A stretch of 28,500 nucleotides of DNA from SURF-25 sp040754255 (GTDB taxonomy: Bacteria; Omnitrophota; Gorgyraeia; Gygaellales; Profunditerraquicolaceae), in contig JBFMDA010000016.1 in the NCBI GenBank assembly GCA_040754255.1, positions 1-28,500 of the forward strand, read 5' to 3'. Shown here piece after piece: positions 1 through 9,800 of this stretch. The number at the start of each line of letters is the position of its first letter. Positions within the stretch are counted from its first letter, which is position 1. The notes under the pieces are model-generated. The model worked only from the letters and a program-made list of their open reading frames with translations. It ran no database searches and was not told the origin of the DNA. The translations under genes were made by a program, and so were the position numbers.

Positions 1-865
1 TACCTTGGCATACATTCCTTAATGCCTGATTGGATGCAACCCCACCGCCCACCACAAGCACCCCTGAGCCCTTCGCCCGGCAGGCAGCCAAAGATTTTTC
101 AATAAGCACCTTACATACTGCTTCCTGAAAAGAAGCGGCGATATCCTTCAGCAAACGGCGAGGCAACAGGCGTGTCCCGGCCTTTGTGTGTGCACGCACG
201 TAGTAAAGCACTGCGGTTTTGATTCCGCTAAAACTGAAATCGAGGGGAGAGTTGGTCCGGGAGCAATTAAAAGGTATGCTACGGGGGTCTCCTCCTTGAG
301 CCAATTGCTCAATAATCGGGCCTCCCGGGTATCCCAGCCCTAAAATTTTCGCTACTTTATCAAATGCTTCTCCCGCAGCATCATCGAGCGTTTTGCCGAG
401 TAAGGTGATACGGTCAAAACCCTGGACGTAAAATAAGTTTGTGTGCCCCCCTGAAACAATCAAAGCGACAAAAGGAAACCGGGGTACTTTATCTTTTTGA
501 TTGAGAAAACTTGCGAATATATGGCTATAGAGATGATTAACGCCAAGCACCGGGATTGCCAGCGCTGCACTTAATGCTTTTGCGAAAGAGAGCCCCACAA
601 TCAACGAGCCAAGCAGCCCGGGGCCGTTGGTTACGCTGATCAGGTCAATGTCTTTGACGCGCTTCTTGGCGCTGCGGATAGCGCCGGAAACTACCGGCGC
701 AATAGCCTCAAGTTGCATACGCGAAGCTATCTCGGGTATTATTCCTCCGTATTCTTCATGCAAAGGCAGGCTGGTCGCAACGATATTCGAAAGGATTGTA
801 CTCCCCTTATATACCAGCGAAGCGGCAGTTTCATCGCAAGAAGTCTCGATTCCTAACGTATACAT
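1..865 (-). CDS. tsaD: tRNA N6-adenosine threonylcarbamoyltransferase, partial (3' end outside window)
   Basis: Transfers the threonylcarbamoyl group onto A37 of ANN-decoding tRNAs (t6A) in the cytoplasm, with TsaB/TsaE as usual partners. I translated it from the ATG at 865 to the left edge: 288 residues are visible and the C-terminus is cut off. The start MYTLGIETSCDET is the family's ASKHA-type opening. Also visible are the NHLYSH metal-binding pair, the VSGGHTNL nucleotide-binding motif, the segment DFSFSGIKTAV, and GGGVASN near the edge. The family segment 'ASRxH' reads ASRMQ here, a small departure of unknown effect. It begins 16 bases after the stop of the deacetylase-like gene, so it is probably last or near-last in the gatC operon. 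Assignment is firm; only the missing end is unknown. Confidence 0.95.
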   Translation of the reverse strand, partial: MYTLGIETSCDETAASLVYKGSTILSNIVATSLPLHEEYGGIIPEIASRMQLEAIAPVVSGAIRSAKKRVKDIDLISVTNGPGLLGSLIVGLSFAKALSAALAIPVLGVNHLYSHIFASFLNQKDKVPRFPFVALIVSGGHTNLFYVQGFDRITLLGKTLDDAAGEAFDKVAKILGLGYPGGPIIEQLAQGGDPRSIPFNCSRTNSPLDFSFSGIKTAVLYYVRAHTKAGTRLLPRRLLKDIAASFQEAVCKVLIEKSLAACRAKGSGVLVVGGGVASNQALRNVCQG

Positions 866-881
866 GATGGCAACGCAAGGC

Positions 882-1682
882 TTATTCGGCAAGCTCGGAA
901 ACAAACACCAGGCTATACCCTTCTCTTTCCAGTGAAGGGATAATTTCTTTCAATGTCTCCAGGGTAACCCTGCGCGCATGCCCGATGCCGATCGCATAGC
1001 CTTTTTCATCGGCCTCCTCTTTTAATTTACGGACCTGTTCCTTGATATAAGAAGGGTTAGCTTTATTATCTAAAAAGACGTCTCTTTTAGCAAATAGCAC
1101 CCGCTTCCCCTTGGCGACAGGGGCACATACGGATTTTGACGTCACGAAACTATCCAAATAATAAAGCCCTCTTTTGTGCAATTCATTAAAAATAATGCCC
1201 ATTGTCTTTGTGTCTTCGGTAGCCTTGGAACCCATATGATTAGACACGCCTCTACAGTAAGGAATGGCAGTAAGGTCCTTTTTAAGGATTGCCTGGATAT
1301 CCTGCTCATTCATCGAGACCATAATTGTATTCTTTTCCAGCCTGTATTGCTCATGCGGCTCAAGCGGCAGATGAAGGATAATCTCAAATCCACGCTTATG
1401 CAATAATGCAGCGACGGCTTTTGAATACGCCAGATTAGGCAATACCGACATAGTCAGGCGGGCGTGGATATGCTCCAGGGAGGTGGCGATTTTTGCATTA
1501 TACCCCCAGTCATCAAGCACAATCGCGATCCTGCGTTTTGGCGCTGTAGGAACGACTTCTACCTGCGGCTTTTCGGCTTTTTTCTGCCTGCCCAGCCACA
1601 TCTTGACCATTACAATACCTTGCACGGCAATTATCAGGATCAAGATCAGGATGATTTCTTTGTAAATGACTGTTCGTTTCAT
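882..1682 (-). CDS. divergent polysaccharide deacetylase, YibQ-like
   Basis: A 266-residue protein with an N-terminal transmembrane anchor (about residues 8-28), a short charged linker, then a domain starting RRIAIVLDDWGYN. This is the hallmark opening of the YibQ / divergent polysaccharide deacetylase family (the group called Polysacc_deac_2 or DUF610). Further support comes from LHLPLEPHEQY, the segment VSNHMGSKATED and GIGHARRVTLETL, all family-type positions. The protein is expected to sit in the periplasm, tethered to the inner membrane. The family's substrate is poorly defined; cell-wall or exopolysaccharide processing is only inferred from the fold. It overlaps the upstream ctpA gene by 4 bases, the classic translational-coupling arrangement. 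YibQ genes often neighbour S41 peptidases and murein hydrolase activators, which fits an envelope role. Confidence 0.85.
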   Translation of the reverse strand: MKRTVIYKEIILILILIIAVQGIVMVKMWLGRQKKAEKPQVEVVPTAPKRRIAIVLDDWGYNAKIATSLEHIHARLTMSVLPNLAYSKAVAALLHKRGFEIILHLPLEPHEQYRLEKNTIMVSMNEQDIQAILKKDLTAIPYCRGVSNHMGSKATEDTKTMGIIFNELHKRGLYYLDSFVTSKSVCAPVAKGKRVLFAKRDVFLDNKANPSYIKEQVRKLKEEADEKGYAIGIGHARRVTLETLKEIIPSLEREGYSLVFVSELAE

Positions 1683-2959
1683 TCCTTATCCTTGCTGCTT
1701 GTCTGGTAAAGCGTAATAGCCTTAAGGACGTCCACTGCCCGTATCAACTGGCTATCCGAGGTGTAATCCGTTTTTTTCCTCTCAATTCTCTCTTCCCTTT
1801 TTTCAACCTCATCAAATACCGCGTCCGGCTTATCTAAAGAGACTTCTTCTTTTTTGCGCAACGGTTCGATCTTGGCCTCCTCAACTATGATATCCGGCTG
1901 TATTCCTTTGTCATGTATCAGTTTGCCTGAAGGGGTGAAATATCGGCTCGTGGTCAACCTGACCGCCGAACCGTCGCTTAAAGGCACCACTGTCTGGACA
2001 GAGGCCTTCCCGAAAGATTTTGTCCCAAGGATTATAGCCCTCTTATAATCCTGCAGCGCGCCTGCCACTATTTCGCTGCCAGACGCAGAGCCTTCGTTAA
2101 TCAAGACGACAATCGGCATGCCGAGGATCGGCTTTTTGTTGCGGGACACAAACTGCAGGTTCTGGGAATCTTTCCTTCCCTTGGTATATACGATCACCTT
2201 GCCGTCTCCCAAAAATTTCTCGGCGACCCTTACCGCGACATCAAGGAGCCCCCCGGGATTATTACGCAAATCCAGAATAAGCGAAACACAGCCCTGCTTC
2301 ATCAGGCCGCCCAATGCCTTCTCTAAATCCGCGTACGTGCCCTCTCTGAATTCAACCAAGCGGATATAGCCGATTTTATCTTCCAAGATCCGCGCATCTT
2401 TAATATTCCTTATCTTGATTACATCGCGCACTATTTTAAAATCGAGCAGCTTCTTTTCGTTTTCGCGCAATATGGTCATCGCCACCGCTTCGCCGGGCTT
2501 ACCTCTTAGTTTCTTTACCGCATCGCTAAGCGTCATATCCCTGGTGATCTCGTTGTCTATTTTTACTATCTTGTCATTCGCCTTAAGCCCTGCTTTCCAG
2601 GCAGGCGTATCTTCTATTGGGGTCACCACGGTAATCAACCCGTCTTTTATGGTGATCTCTATGCCTATGCCTCCGAACTTCCCCTCGGTTTCAACGACCA
2701 ACTCGTTATAATCGTCAGGGTCCATAAACTGGCTGTAGGGATCAAGCGCATTAAGCATCCCCTTAAGGGCCCCGTAGATTAATTCCTTGGAGTCCGTTTC
2801 GTCAACATAATCAGAGCGGATAATCGCTACTGCGTCGGAAAACAACTGCACCTGTTTATAAATAGAATCTTTTTTCTGTTGGTTTGCCGTGACCGCATAG
2901 GAAGCGCCCGCGAAAATAATCAACGCGACAAGCAGACCAACCGTGTATTCTTTACGCAT
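1679..2959 (-). CDS. ctpA: carboxy-terminal processing protease, S41 family
   Basis: A 426-residue periplasmic serine protease. An N-terminal signal/anchor (about residues 7-24) is followed by a helical region, a PDZ domain (about 85-165, with GGIGIEI and GLKANDKIVKI) and the S41 catalytic domain. The Ser/Lys dyad is visible: the GSASGSEI motif carries the likely nucleophile S293, and GTKSFGKASVQ carries K318. A charged, Glu/Lys-rich tail (about 360-400) precedes the end. The family trims C-termini of secreted proteins and regulates wall hydrolases. The start ATG lies inside the last 8 bases of gatB, so translation is probably coupled to gatB; the next gene overlaps its stop by 4 bases. Length and motifs are typical. 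Confidence 0.93.
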   Translation of the reverse strand: MRKEYTVGLLVALIIFAGASYAVTANQQKKDSIYKQVQLFSDAVAIIRSDYVDETDSKELIYGALKGMLNALDPYSQFMDPDDYNELVVETEGKFGGIGIEITIKDGLITVVTPIEDTPAWKAGLKANDKIVKIDNEITRDMTLSDAVKKLRGKPGEAVAMTILRENEKKLLDFKIVRDVIKIRNIKDARILEDKIGYIRLVEFREGTYADLEKALGGLMKQGCVSLILDLRNNPGGLLDVAVRVAEKFLGDGKVIVYTKGRKDSQNLQFVSRNKKPILGMPIVVLINEGSASGSEIVAGALQDYKRAIILGTKSFGKASVQTVVPLSDGSAVRLTTSRYFTPSGKLIHDKGIQPDIIVEEAKIEPLRKKEEVSLDKPDAVFDEVEKREERIERKKTDYTSDSQLIRAVDVLKAITLYQTSSKDKE

Positions 2960-4382
2960 CAGTTAACCTCCTCCTAAGGGCATCCTGCACTACTTTAGGG
3001 TTTGCCTTTCCCTTCGTCCTTTTCATGACCTGGCCGACCAAAAACATGAGCGCATTTTCTTTACCCGATATAAAATCTTTGGCGGACTTCTGGTTCTCTT
3101 GTATGACTGCATCGATCTCGGCCTTGAGGCTGTCGATATCTGAAATCTGGGCCAGGTTTTTCTCTTTAATGACCAGCCCCGCGGATTTAGAGGTGAGCAG
3201 CATCTCCTCCAAGACCGACTTACCCGTCAAATTAGAGATCTGCTGCGTCTGAACTGCCCGGATTAATTCGATCAATGACGCCGGTAAAAGCCCTAAGCCT
3301 TCGATGCCGCAATTTCTACTGTGTGCTGCTGCGGAAACCGGCCCTATAAGCCAGTTTGAGATTATTTTTTTATCAACTCCCTGCTGTTGCAGGCACTTTT
3401 CGGCATATTCAGCCGCTGCCCTGGAAACAGTCAGAATCTGGGCATCGTATTGAGGTAACCCGTATTGTTTCATAAATCGGCTGCATTTTTCACGCGGCAG
3501 CTCCGGAATGCGCTGCCTGATTGGCTCTATCATATCTTTTTTGATGATAAAAGGAGGCAAATCCGGTTCCGGAAAATAACGGTAATCTTTTGCTTCTTCC
3601 TTGCTGCGCATGGAAATAGTCTTTTCTTCGCGGGTGTCCCATAGCCTGGTTTCCTGGACGATCGTCGAGCCTTCCTGCAGCAATCCCTCCTGCCTGGTAA
3701 CCTCAAAGGAAAGTGCGTCCTTCACTGCCTTAAAGGAATTCAGGTTCTTTATTTCTGTTTTAACTCCAAGCCCCTCTGCCCCTTTTTTCCTTAAAGAAAT
3801 GTTTGCATCGCATCGCAAGGAACCCTTCTCCATATCACAGTCAGAAACCCCCAGATACCCAATCACGCTTTTTAAGGCAACTAAGTATGCGTAGGCTTCT
3901 TCGGGGGAATTAATCTGAGGCTTTGAAACTATCTCAAGCAAAGGAATGCCTGCCCGGTTAAAATCAACCAGGCTGACTTCGTCTTTATGTATCAACTTCC
4001 CCGCATCTTCTTCCAGGTGCACACGCAGGATTTCTATGCGCTTATCCATATCGGGCATTTGCACATCCAAATACCCTTCTTTTGCCAAGGGCAAATCATA
4101 CTGAGATATCTGGTAATTTTTCGGCAGGTCAGGATAGAAATAATTTTTCCTGTCGAATTTTGTAAATTCCTGAATCGAGCAATTCAACGCAAGTGCCGCT
4201 TCCAACGCATGCTCCAGTGCAAGTTTATTAAGTACCGGCAATGACCCGGGCATCCCTAAGCATACAGGGCATGTCTGGGAATTCGGCTCCTGGCCAAATT
4301 CTGTAGAACAGCCGCAAAAGGCCTTTGTGCTGGTCTTTAAATGCAGGTGTACCTCCAAACCTATCACTGTCTCGTATTCCAT
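2952..4382 (-). CDS. gatB: aspartyl/glutamyl-tRNA amidotransferase subunit B
   Basis: The 476-residue kinase/tRNA-binding subunit of the GatCAB complex, which converts Glu-tRNA(Gln) and Asp-tRNA(Asn) to their amide forms. The opening YETVIGLEVHLHL is diagnostic. It is followed by a four-cysteine zinc site: CGC near residues 23-25 and CPVC near 38-41. The active-site region HLEEDAGKLIH and the motif DFNRAGIPLLEIV are intact. A C-terminal YqeY-like tail ends at FLVGQVMKRTKGKANPKVV. It lies 33 bases after gatA in the gatC-gatA-gatB order. A purine-rich GAGAGGG sits upstream of the ATG at rather long spacing, so coupling to gatA probably helps. Presence of GatCAB suggests that at least one of the amide tRNAs is made indirectly. 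Confidence 0.97.
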   Translation of the reverse strand: MEYETVIGLEVHLHLKTSTKAFCGCSTEFGQEPNSQTCPVCLGMPGSLPVLNKLALEHALEAALALNCSIQEFTKFDRKNYFYPDLPKNYQISQYDLPLAKEGYLDVQMPDMDKRIEILRVHLEEDAGKLIHKDEVSLVDFNRAGIPLLEIVSKPQINSPEEAYAYLVALKSVIGYLGVSDCDMEKGSLRCDANISLRKKGAEGLGVKTEIKNLNSFKAVKDALSFEVTRQEGLLQEGSTIVQETRLWDTREEKTISMRSKEEAKDYRYFPEPDLPPFIIKKDMIEPIRQRIPELPREKCSRFMKQYGLPQYDAQILTVSRAAAEYAEKCLQQQGVDKKIISNWLIGPVSAAAHSRNCGIEGLGLLPASLIELIRAVQTQQISNLTGKSVLEEMLLTSKSAGLVIKEKNLAQISDIDSLKAEIDAVIQENQKSAKDFISGKENALMFLVGQVMKRTKGKANPKVVQDALRRRLTDA

Positions 4383-4415
4383 GCGCGTGCAATACCCTCT
4401 CTAGTGCTGCTATAA

Positions 4416-5879
4416 CTATAGCCTTGGCTTCTCAAGATGCCAAGGCGTATTTTGTTCATAGGTATATGCTACCTTAAAAAGCATCTCTTCATCAAAAGGC
4501 TTCGCAAGAACCTGTAAGCCAATCGGCAACTTCTTACGGGTAAAACCGCAAGGTATAGAAATAGCCGGGATCCCTGCCAGATTCACGGAAATGGTATAAA
4601 TATCGGAAAGATACATACGCAAGGGGTCTTGCGCTTTCTCGCCTATCCTGAACGCAGGCGTAGGCGAGGTAGGCGTCACAATACAATCGAGTTCGGCGAA
4701 AACCCGTTCAAAATCCTGCTTAATCAGCGTCCTCACTTTCAGGGCCCTAAGATAATATGCATCGTAATACCCGTGAGACAAACCGAAGGTACCCAGGATA
4801 ATCCTGCGTTTTGCCTCTTCTCCAAAACCCGTCCCCCTGGTTTTCTTATAAAGGGAAATCATATTCTGAACGTGGCCTTGCGCAACTGCCCTGAGGCCGT
4901 ATTGCACCGCGTCAAACCTGGCCAGGTTAGAGCTGGCCTCTGCAGTCGCGATGATGTAATACACGGGGATCGCGTACTGCGTATGAGACAAAGAAACCTC
5001 TTTGCAAACCGCGCCCTGGCGCTTAAGCTCGGCGATAGCTTCATCCATCGCCTCTTTTACCTCCTGGTCCATCCCTTCTACAAAATATTCTTTCGGAATG
5101 CCGATACGTACCCCTTTGATACCCGCCTTCAATGACCCGGAATAATCGGGGACACTGGCATTAACCGACGTTGCATCGAGGGGATCGTATCCGGCAATAG
5201 CCTGCAAAAGGATTGCCGCATCTTTGACATTTTTTGCAAGAGGGCCAATCTGGTCAAGGCTGGAGGCAAACGCGATAAGGCCATAACGGGAAACCCTCCC
5301 GTATGTAGGTTTCAAGCCTACAATCCCGCAGAATGAAGCGGGCTGCCGGATAGAGCCGCCCGTATCAGAACCTAACGCCAAAAATGCTTCGTCTGCCGCA
5401 ACCGCAGCCGCAGACCCTCCCGAAGAACCGCCCGGGACATACGCAAGGTCCCAAGGATTACGGCTTGCGCCAAAACAGGAATTCTCCGTCGATGAGCCAA
5501 ACGCAAACTCATCCATATTCGTTTTTTTAGTCAGGATCAACGCACCCGCCTCTTTTAGCTTACGTATGACGGTCGCGTCGTACGGAGGCCTAAACCCTTC
5601 AAGGATTTTCGAACAGCACTCGGTTGCATGGCCTTCCGTGCAGATATTGTCTTTTACCGAAATAGGGATGCCTTTGAGGGGCCTCGTGGGGTCGGGCGTA
5701 AAAACATTTTCCAGTACTTTAGAAATGAAGGGCGCATTATCCAGGCGCACATACGCGCGCACCTGAGGATCAAGCGCACGGATCCTCTTACGCAAAGATT
5801 CAATGATATCCTTAGGCGACAACTCATTATGGCGCAGTTTTTCAATTAGTTCTGAGGCAGTAAACCGACAAATATCCAT
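4416..5879 (-). CDS. gatA: aspartyl/glutamyl-tRNA amidotransferase subunit A
   Basis: The 487-residue glutaminase subunit of GatCAB, an amidase-signature enzyme that frees ammonia from glutamine for use by GatB. The Ser-cisSer-Lys triad can be placed by motif: K76 in ISVKDNI, S152 in PGGSSGGSAAAV and S176 in DTGGSIRQPAS. Spacing matches well-studied GatA proteins. The C-terminal substrate region (TPTSPTPAFRIG, then NLAGIPAISIPCG) is also standard. Its ATG lies 8 bases after the gatC stop with no clear Shine-Dalgarno, so it is probably translated by coupling to gatC. No frameshifts or missing motifs. Confidence 0.97.
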   Translation of the reverse strand: MDICRFTASELIEKLRHNELSPKDIIESLRKRIRALDPQVRAYVRLDNAPFISKVLENVFTPDPTRPLKGIPISVKDNICTEGHATECCSKILEGFRPPYDATVIRKLKEAGALILTKKTNMDEFAFGSSTENSCFGASRNPWDLAYVPGGSSGGSAAAVAADEAFLALGSDTGGSIRQPASFCGIVGLKPTYGRVSRYGLIAFASSLDQIGPLAKNVKDAAILLQAIAGYDPLDATSVNASVPDYSGSLKAGIKGVRIGIPKEYFVEGMDQEVKEAMDEAIAELKRQGAVCKEVSLSHTQYAIPVYYIIATAEASSNLARFDAVQYGLRAVAQGHVQNMISLYKKTRGTGFGEEAKRRIILGTFGLSHGYYDAYYLRALKVRTLIKQDFERVFAELDCIVTPTSPTPAFRIGEKAQDPLRMYLSDIYTISVNLAGIPAISIPCGFTRKKLPIGLQVLAKPFDEEMLFKVAYTYEQNTPWHLEKPRL

Positions 5880-5887
5880 ATTTAGTT

Positions 5888-6184
5888 TTACGGATTGTCT
5901 TCGATTACCTTAGGCACTACAAAAAAACCGTTTTGCCGCAACGGCGCGTTCACGAGTACTTTCTCAATCGGCAAAGAACCGGCAGGCGTATCTTCCCTTG
6001 TCACGTTCTGAATAGGAAGAATATGGCTTGTGGGCGCAACAGAGGAAACATCGACTTTTTTAAGCGCATCGATAAACTCAATAATCACTTCGAGTTGGCG
6101 CGAAAGCCTTTCCAGCTCCACCGGCATAAGTTCAATCCGGGCCAGGTGCGCAACATATTCAACCGTTTCCTTTGAAATACCCAT
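5888..6184 (-). CDS. gatC: aspartyl/glutamyl-tRNA amidotransferase subunit C
   Basis: The small 98-residue GatC subunit that wraps around GatA and helps it fold and contact GatB. The opening MGISKETVEYVAHLARIEL is the family N-terminus, and the C-terminal half (REDTPAG, then LVNAPLRQNGFFVVPKVIE) matches typical GatC ends. I chose the ATG at 6184 because AGGAG lies just upstream at good spacing. An in-frame start 24 bases further upstream would add a tail the family does not have. First gene of the gatC-A-B-ctpA-yibQ-tsaD run, with a promoter at 6215-6243. Confidence 0.95.
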   Translation of the reverse strand: MGISKETVEYVAHLARIELMPVELERLSRQLEVIIEFIDALKKVDVSSVAPTSHILPIQNVTREDTPAGSLPIEKVLVNAPLRQNGFFVVPKVIEDNP

Positions 6185-6214
6185 AGGACTCCTGTCTTTG
6201 CAATACAAAGGCTA

Positions 6215-6243
6215 ATAGTAACATTCTTTGACGGAAAAGTCAA
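6215..6243 (-). promoter_or_regulatory. sigma70-type promoter for the gatC operon
   Basis: On the minus strand TTGACT (6243-6238) and TACTAT (6220-6215) are separated by exactly 17 bases, about 30 bases before the chosen gatC start. Spacing and sequence fit a vegetative promoter. Prediction only. Confidence 0.6.
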
Positions 6244-6284
6244 CAGTATCCTTTGCCTAAAGGCAGGCATTACGTTTTATTTTC

Positions 6285-6313
6285 TTGTAAATATTTATAA
6301 TTTATGATATATT
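6285..6313 (+). promoter_or_regulatory. possible promoter for the response regulator
   Basis: TTGTAA (6285-6290), a 17-base spacer and TATATT (6308-6313) precede the response regulator. A second -10-like TATAAT at 6318-6323 lacks a well-spaced -35. The region is very AT-rich, so chance matches are likely. It is divergent from the gatC promoter, about 40 bases away. Confidence 0.4.
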
Positions 6314-6347
6314 TTACTATAATTAATTTGTGTACTCTGGAGGAGCG

Positions 6348-6728
6348 ATGAATCCTAAGATCCTGGTGGTAGATGACGAGCCGGACGTATGTGAAACGAT
6401 AAAGCACTATTTTGATAAGAGAGGTTACGAAATTATAACCGCGGGCAAGGCGCAGGAAGCCATATACAAACTTATCACGGAAAAACCTGCACTCGTGCTC
6501 CTGGATATACGCATGGCCGATATCGATGGGATCGAGTGCCTGCGTATAATGAAAAAATTCAATAAAGACGTCGTGGTGATAATGGTGACCGCTAACGACG
6601 ATGTTGAAATCGCCAAAACAGCAATGGCAGCGGGTGCTAAAGACTATATTACCAAGCCTATCGGTTTCACGGCCCTGGAGACCGCGATTACGACCTACCT
6701 GTTCCTGGATAATAACCCAAAGGAATGA
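6348..6728 (+). CDS. receiver-only response regulator (CheY-like)
   Basis: A single-domain receiver protein of 126 residues with no output domain. The acidic pair D9/D10 (ILVVDDEPD), phospho-acceptor D53 (LLDIRM), T81 (MVTAND) and K103 (YITKPI) are all in place, so it should be phosphorylatable. The start at 6348 is supported by GGAGGAG directly upstream; a GTG 18 bases earlier is less likely. Only 74 bases separate it from the following large carbohydrate-active protein, so they may be co-transcribed. No histidine kinase is in the window, so partner and output are unknown. It could act as a stand-alone signalling relay. Confidence 0.92.
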   Translation: MNPKILVVDDEPDVCETIKHYFDKRGYEIITAGKAQEAIYKLITEKPALVLLDIRMADIDGIECLRIMKKFNKDVVVIMVTANDDVEIAKTAMAAGAKDYITKPIGFTALETAITTYLFLDNNPKE

Positions 6729-6802
6729 ACTAAAAGGGCGATACGCGGACGGGTAAAAACTGCTGCGTGCGTACTACACGCTCCTTAAACCCAATATACC
6801 TC

Positions 6803-9800
6803 ATGCATAGCGCATCCAAGAAGCCTCGGTACACACTGAACGCGCAAGGCGAATTCATCATTGAGAACTACAATCTCGCAAAGCCCTTTGCGAACTTCTT
6901 CCCCGGAATTGCCGGGACCTACGGAATCCCGATGTGGGCGTTTTACGTAAACCGCGGCCAGGCAATCGCAAGTTTCGGGACGACCGACAAAAACAGCTCC
7001 ATCCTTGAGTTTTTCCCCGCCAACAAGGCATGGCAGTTTGTTTCCCATACAGGGTTCCGCACGTTCTTTAAGATTACCGGTCCAAAAGACAGCATTTTTT
7101 ATGAACCCTTCCATAACGGCCTTGCAAATCTGCGCTTTGATATTGATAGCAGAATGTCGATTTCCTCTTACGGCCTCAAGATCGAAGAATCTAATTCCAG
7201 TATCGGGCTGCGTACGCAGGTAGAATATTTCACGATCCCCAACGATTCCTTTGCGGCACTGGCGAGAATTGTCACTATCCGAAATACCGGCCGCTCCACC
7301 AGGCATTTCCAGGTGCTTGACGGCCTCCCCACCATTATCCCCTTCGGCATCGCAAACCTTTTCTTAAAAAAACTCGGCCGCACTATCGAGGCTTGGATGA
7401 AGGTCAAAAATATTGAACAAGGGGTGCCTTTTTACAAAATCGATGTTGACCCTACGGATCGACCACAGGTCTTGCATATTGTCCAGGGTAATTTTTACTT
7501 GTGCTTTAGCCAAGACGCGCACACGCCGCGCATCAATAAGCCCATTGTGGACCCGGAGTGTATATTCGGCCCGGTCACGGACCTTTCTTACCCATATCGG
7601 TTTCTGTCAGAAAAGAACTACGCATACCCACACACACAGATCAGCGTCAGCAAAACCCCTTGCGCGTTCATCACGGAAAAAATAACCCTGGCTCCCTCGG
7701 AAGAAAAAACATTGTATACTGTAATCGGGTCAATGGGTTCGCTAAAAGCACTTACCTCCTCCGTGCCCAGGATAGCGCGCAAAGAATACCTGAGAGAAAA
7801 ACAAAACGAAAACCGCCGTGTCATCGAGGCCTTACAGAAAGATATAGATACCAGTAGCGCGCATCGGGCATTCGACCTTTACGCAAAACAAACCTACCTT
7901 GACAATATCATCCGAGGCGGTTATCCCCTCATCTTTGGAGAAGGCAAATCGCGCAAGGTATTCTATGCATACTCACGTAAGCACGGGGACCTGGAAAGGG
8001 ATTATAATAAATTCCATATTGAGCCGACCTATTTTTCTCAAGGGAACGGTAATTATCGCGATATGAACCAGAATCGGAGGTGCGATATCTGGTTCCATCC
8101 GGAGATAGACGACGAAAACATCATCCTATTCTTCAGTTTAATCCAATCGGACGGGTTTAACCCTCTTGTCATTAAGGGATGTAATTTCGTGCTTGACGAA
8201 GGCGCAGGCTTCAAGGCAAAGCTGAATGCGCTTGCTGAAGCAAAATACCACGCTGCGCTGCTGTCATTCCTCGAAAAGCCGTTTACTCCCGGCTCGGTTA
8301 TCCTCTTTATCGAACAGAATAAAATCGGCCTGCGCGTCGATTACGGAAAGTTCCTGGATGCCCTCATCGCATCTTCTAACCGGCATCAGGAAGCCGAGCA
8401 CGGGGAAGGCTTCTGGACCGACCATTGGGCATACAACTTAGACCTTCTTGAGAATTATTTAGCGATCTTCCCGGAACGCCTGAAAGAGCTTGTATTTGAT
8501 AAGCGCGTGTTTGCATTCTACGATAATACCGAAAGCGTTAAACCAAGAGACCAGAAGTATATGCTTAAAGACAGCTCTGTGCGCCAGTTCCACTCTCTTG
8601 TCCCTGACAGCGCTAAAAGGGAATTAATCAGAAAGCGGGCGTACCCGCATGAGCTTTCCAGGACAAACCACGGCAACGGAGATGTATATGTCACGACGCT
8701 GGCAAACAAACTTTTCTGCATCCTGGTCAATAAAATGGCGTCCCTTGATCCTTTCGGTGTCGGCATCGAAATGGAGGCCGATAAACCGAACTGGTTCGAT
8801 GCCCTTAATGGGCTTCCCGCGCTGCTGGGGTCATCGATCAACGAGACGTTCGAGCTCAAAAGGCTTCTTGCGCTCATAGAGAAATTCTTTGCCTCAAGCG
8901 GCGTAGGTTCCGTCGCATTAAGCGATGAAGTATATGAACTGCTCGCAAAACTTGATAGCCTAATCCTGGCATACTTCGCTTCAACTTCTAAAAACAGGGA
9001 TTTTGATTTTTGGGACAAAAGCCATGCGTTAAAAGAAGAGTACCGCCATAACACAAAATTCGGCTTTAGCGGCAAGGAAACAGAGGTTACCACAGATACG
9101 CTAAAAGGGATAGTCGCCCATTGTATAAAGAAAATTGATACGGGGTTAGCAAAAGGCTATGATAAGGAGCGTAATATCTATTATTCGTATTTTATAAACG
9201 AAGTAACCGAATACCGCATATTGAGCCAGAATTTCGTAAAACCTACGAAATTTTCCCAAAAGAAACTGCCTCTTTTCCTGGAAGGCCAGATGCACGCATT
9301 ACGCCTGAGCGGTTCCCGCCATAACGCCCAGCTTCTTTACCGTGGCACGCAAAAAAGCGAACTCTACGACAAGAAATTGAAGATGTATAAGGTTACCGCC
9401 CCCTTAAAAGGAATGCCGGAAGAAATCGGCAGGTGTGGGGCGTTTACCCCGGGATGGCTTGAAAATGAATCTGTCTGGCTGCATATGGAGTACAAATACC
9501 TGCTGGAAGTTTTGAAATGCGGGCTTTACGAAGAATTCTACAGAGACCTGCGCAATACGCTCATCCCTTTTCAACGGCCCCAACAATACGGGCGCAGTAT
9601 ACTTGAAAACTCTTCCTTCCTGGTGAGCAGCGTATTCCCGGACAAATCCCTTCACGGAAATGGGTTTGTGGCGCGGCTCTCGGGGTCGACCGCGGAGTTT
9701 GTGAATATGTGGCTCTTGATGAATATAGGCAAGACGCCTTTTTCCCTGGATTCAAAAAATCGATTACAGCTTACCTTCTCCCCCATCCTTGCACAGTGGC

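Noticed and set aside
4629..5135. Plus-strand open frame of 168 residues opposite gatA
   Set aside because: Lies wholly inside an intact gatA with catalytic motifs; composition is Arg-rich shadow type.
8518..9093. Minus-strand open frame of 191 residues inside the GH94-like gene
   Set aside because: Ser/Leu-rich translation without motif or ribosome site; the plus-strand gene is continuous through it.
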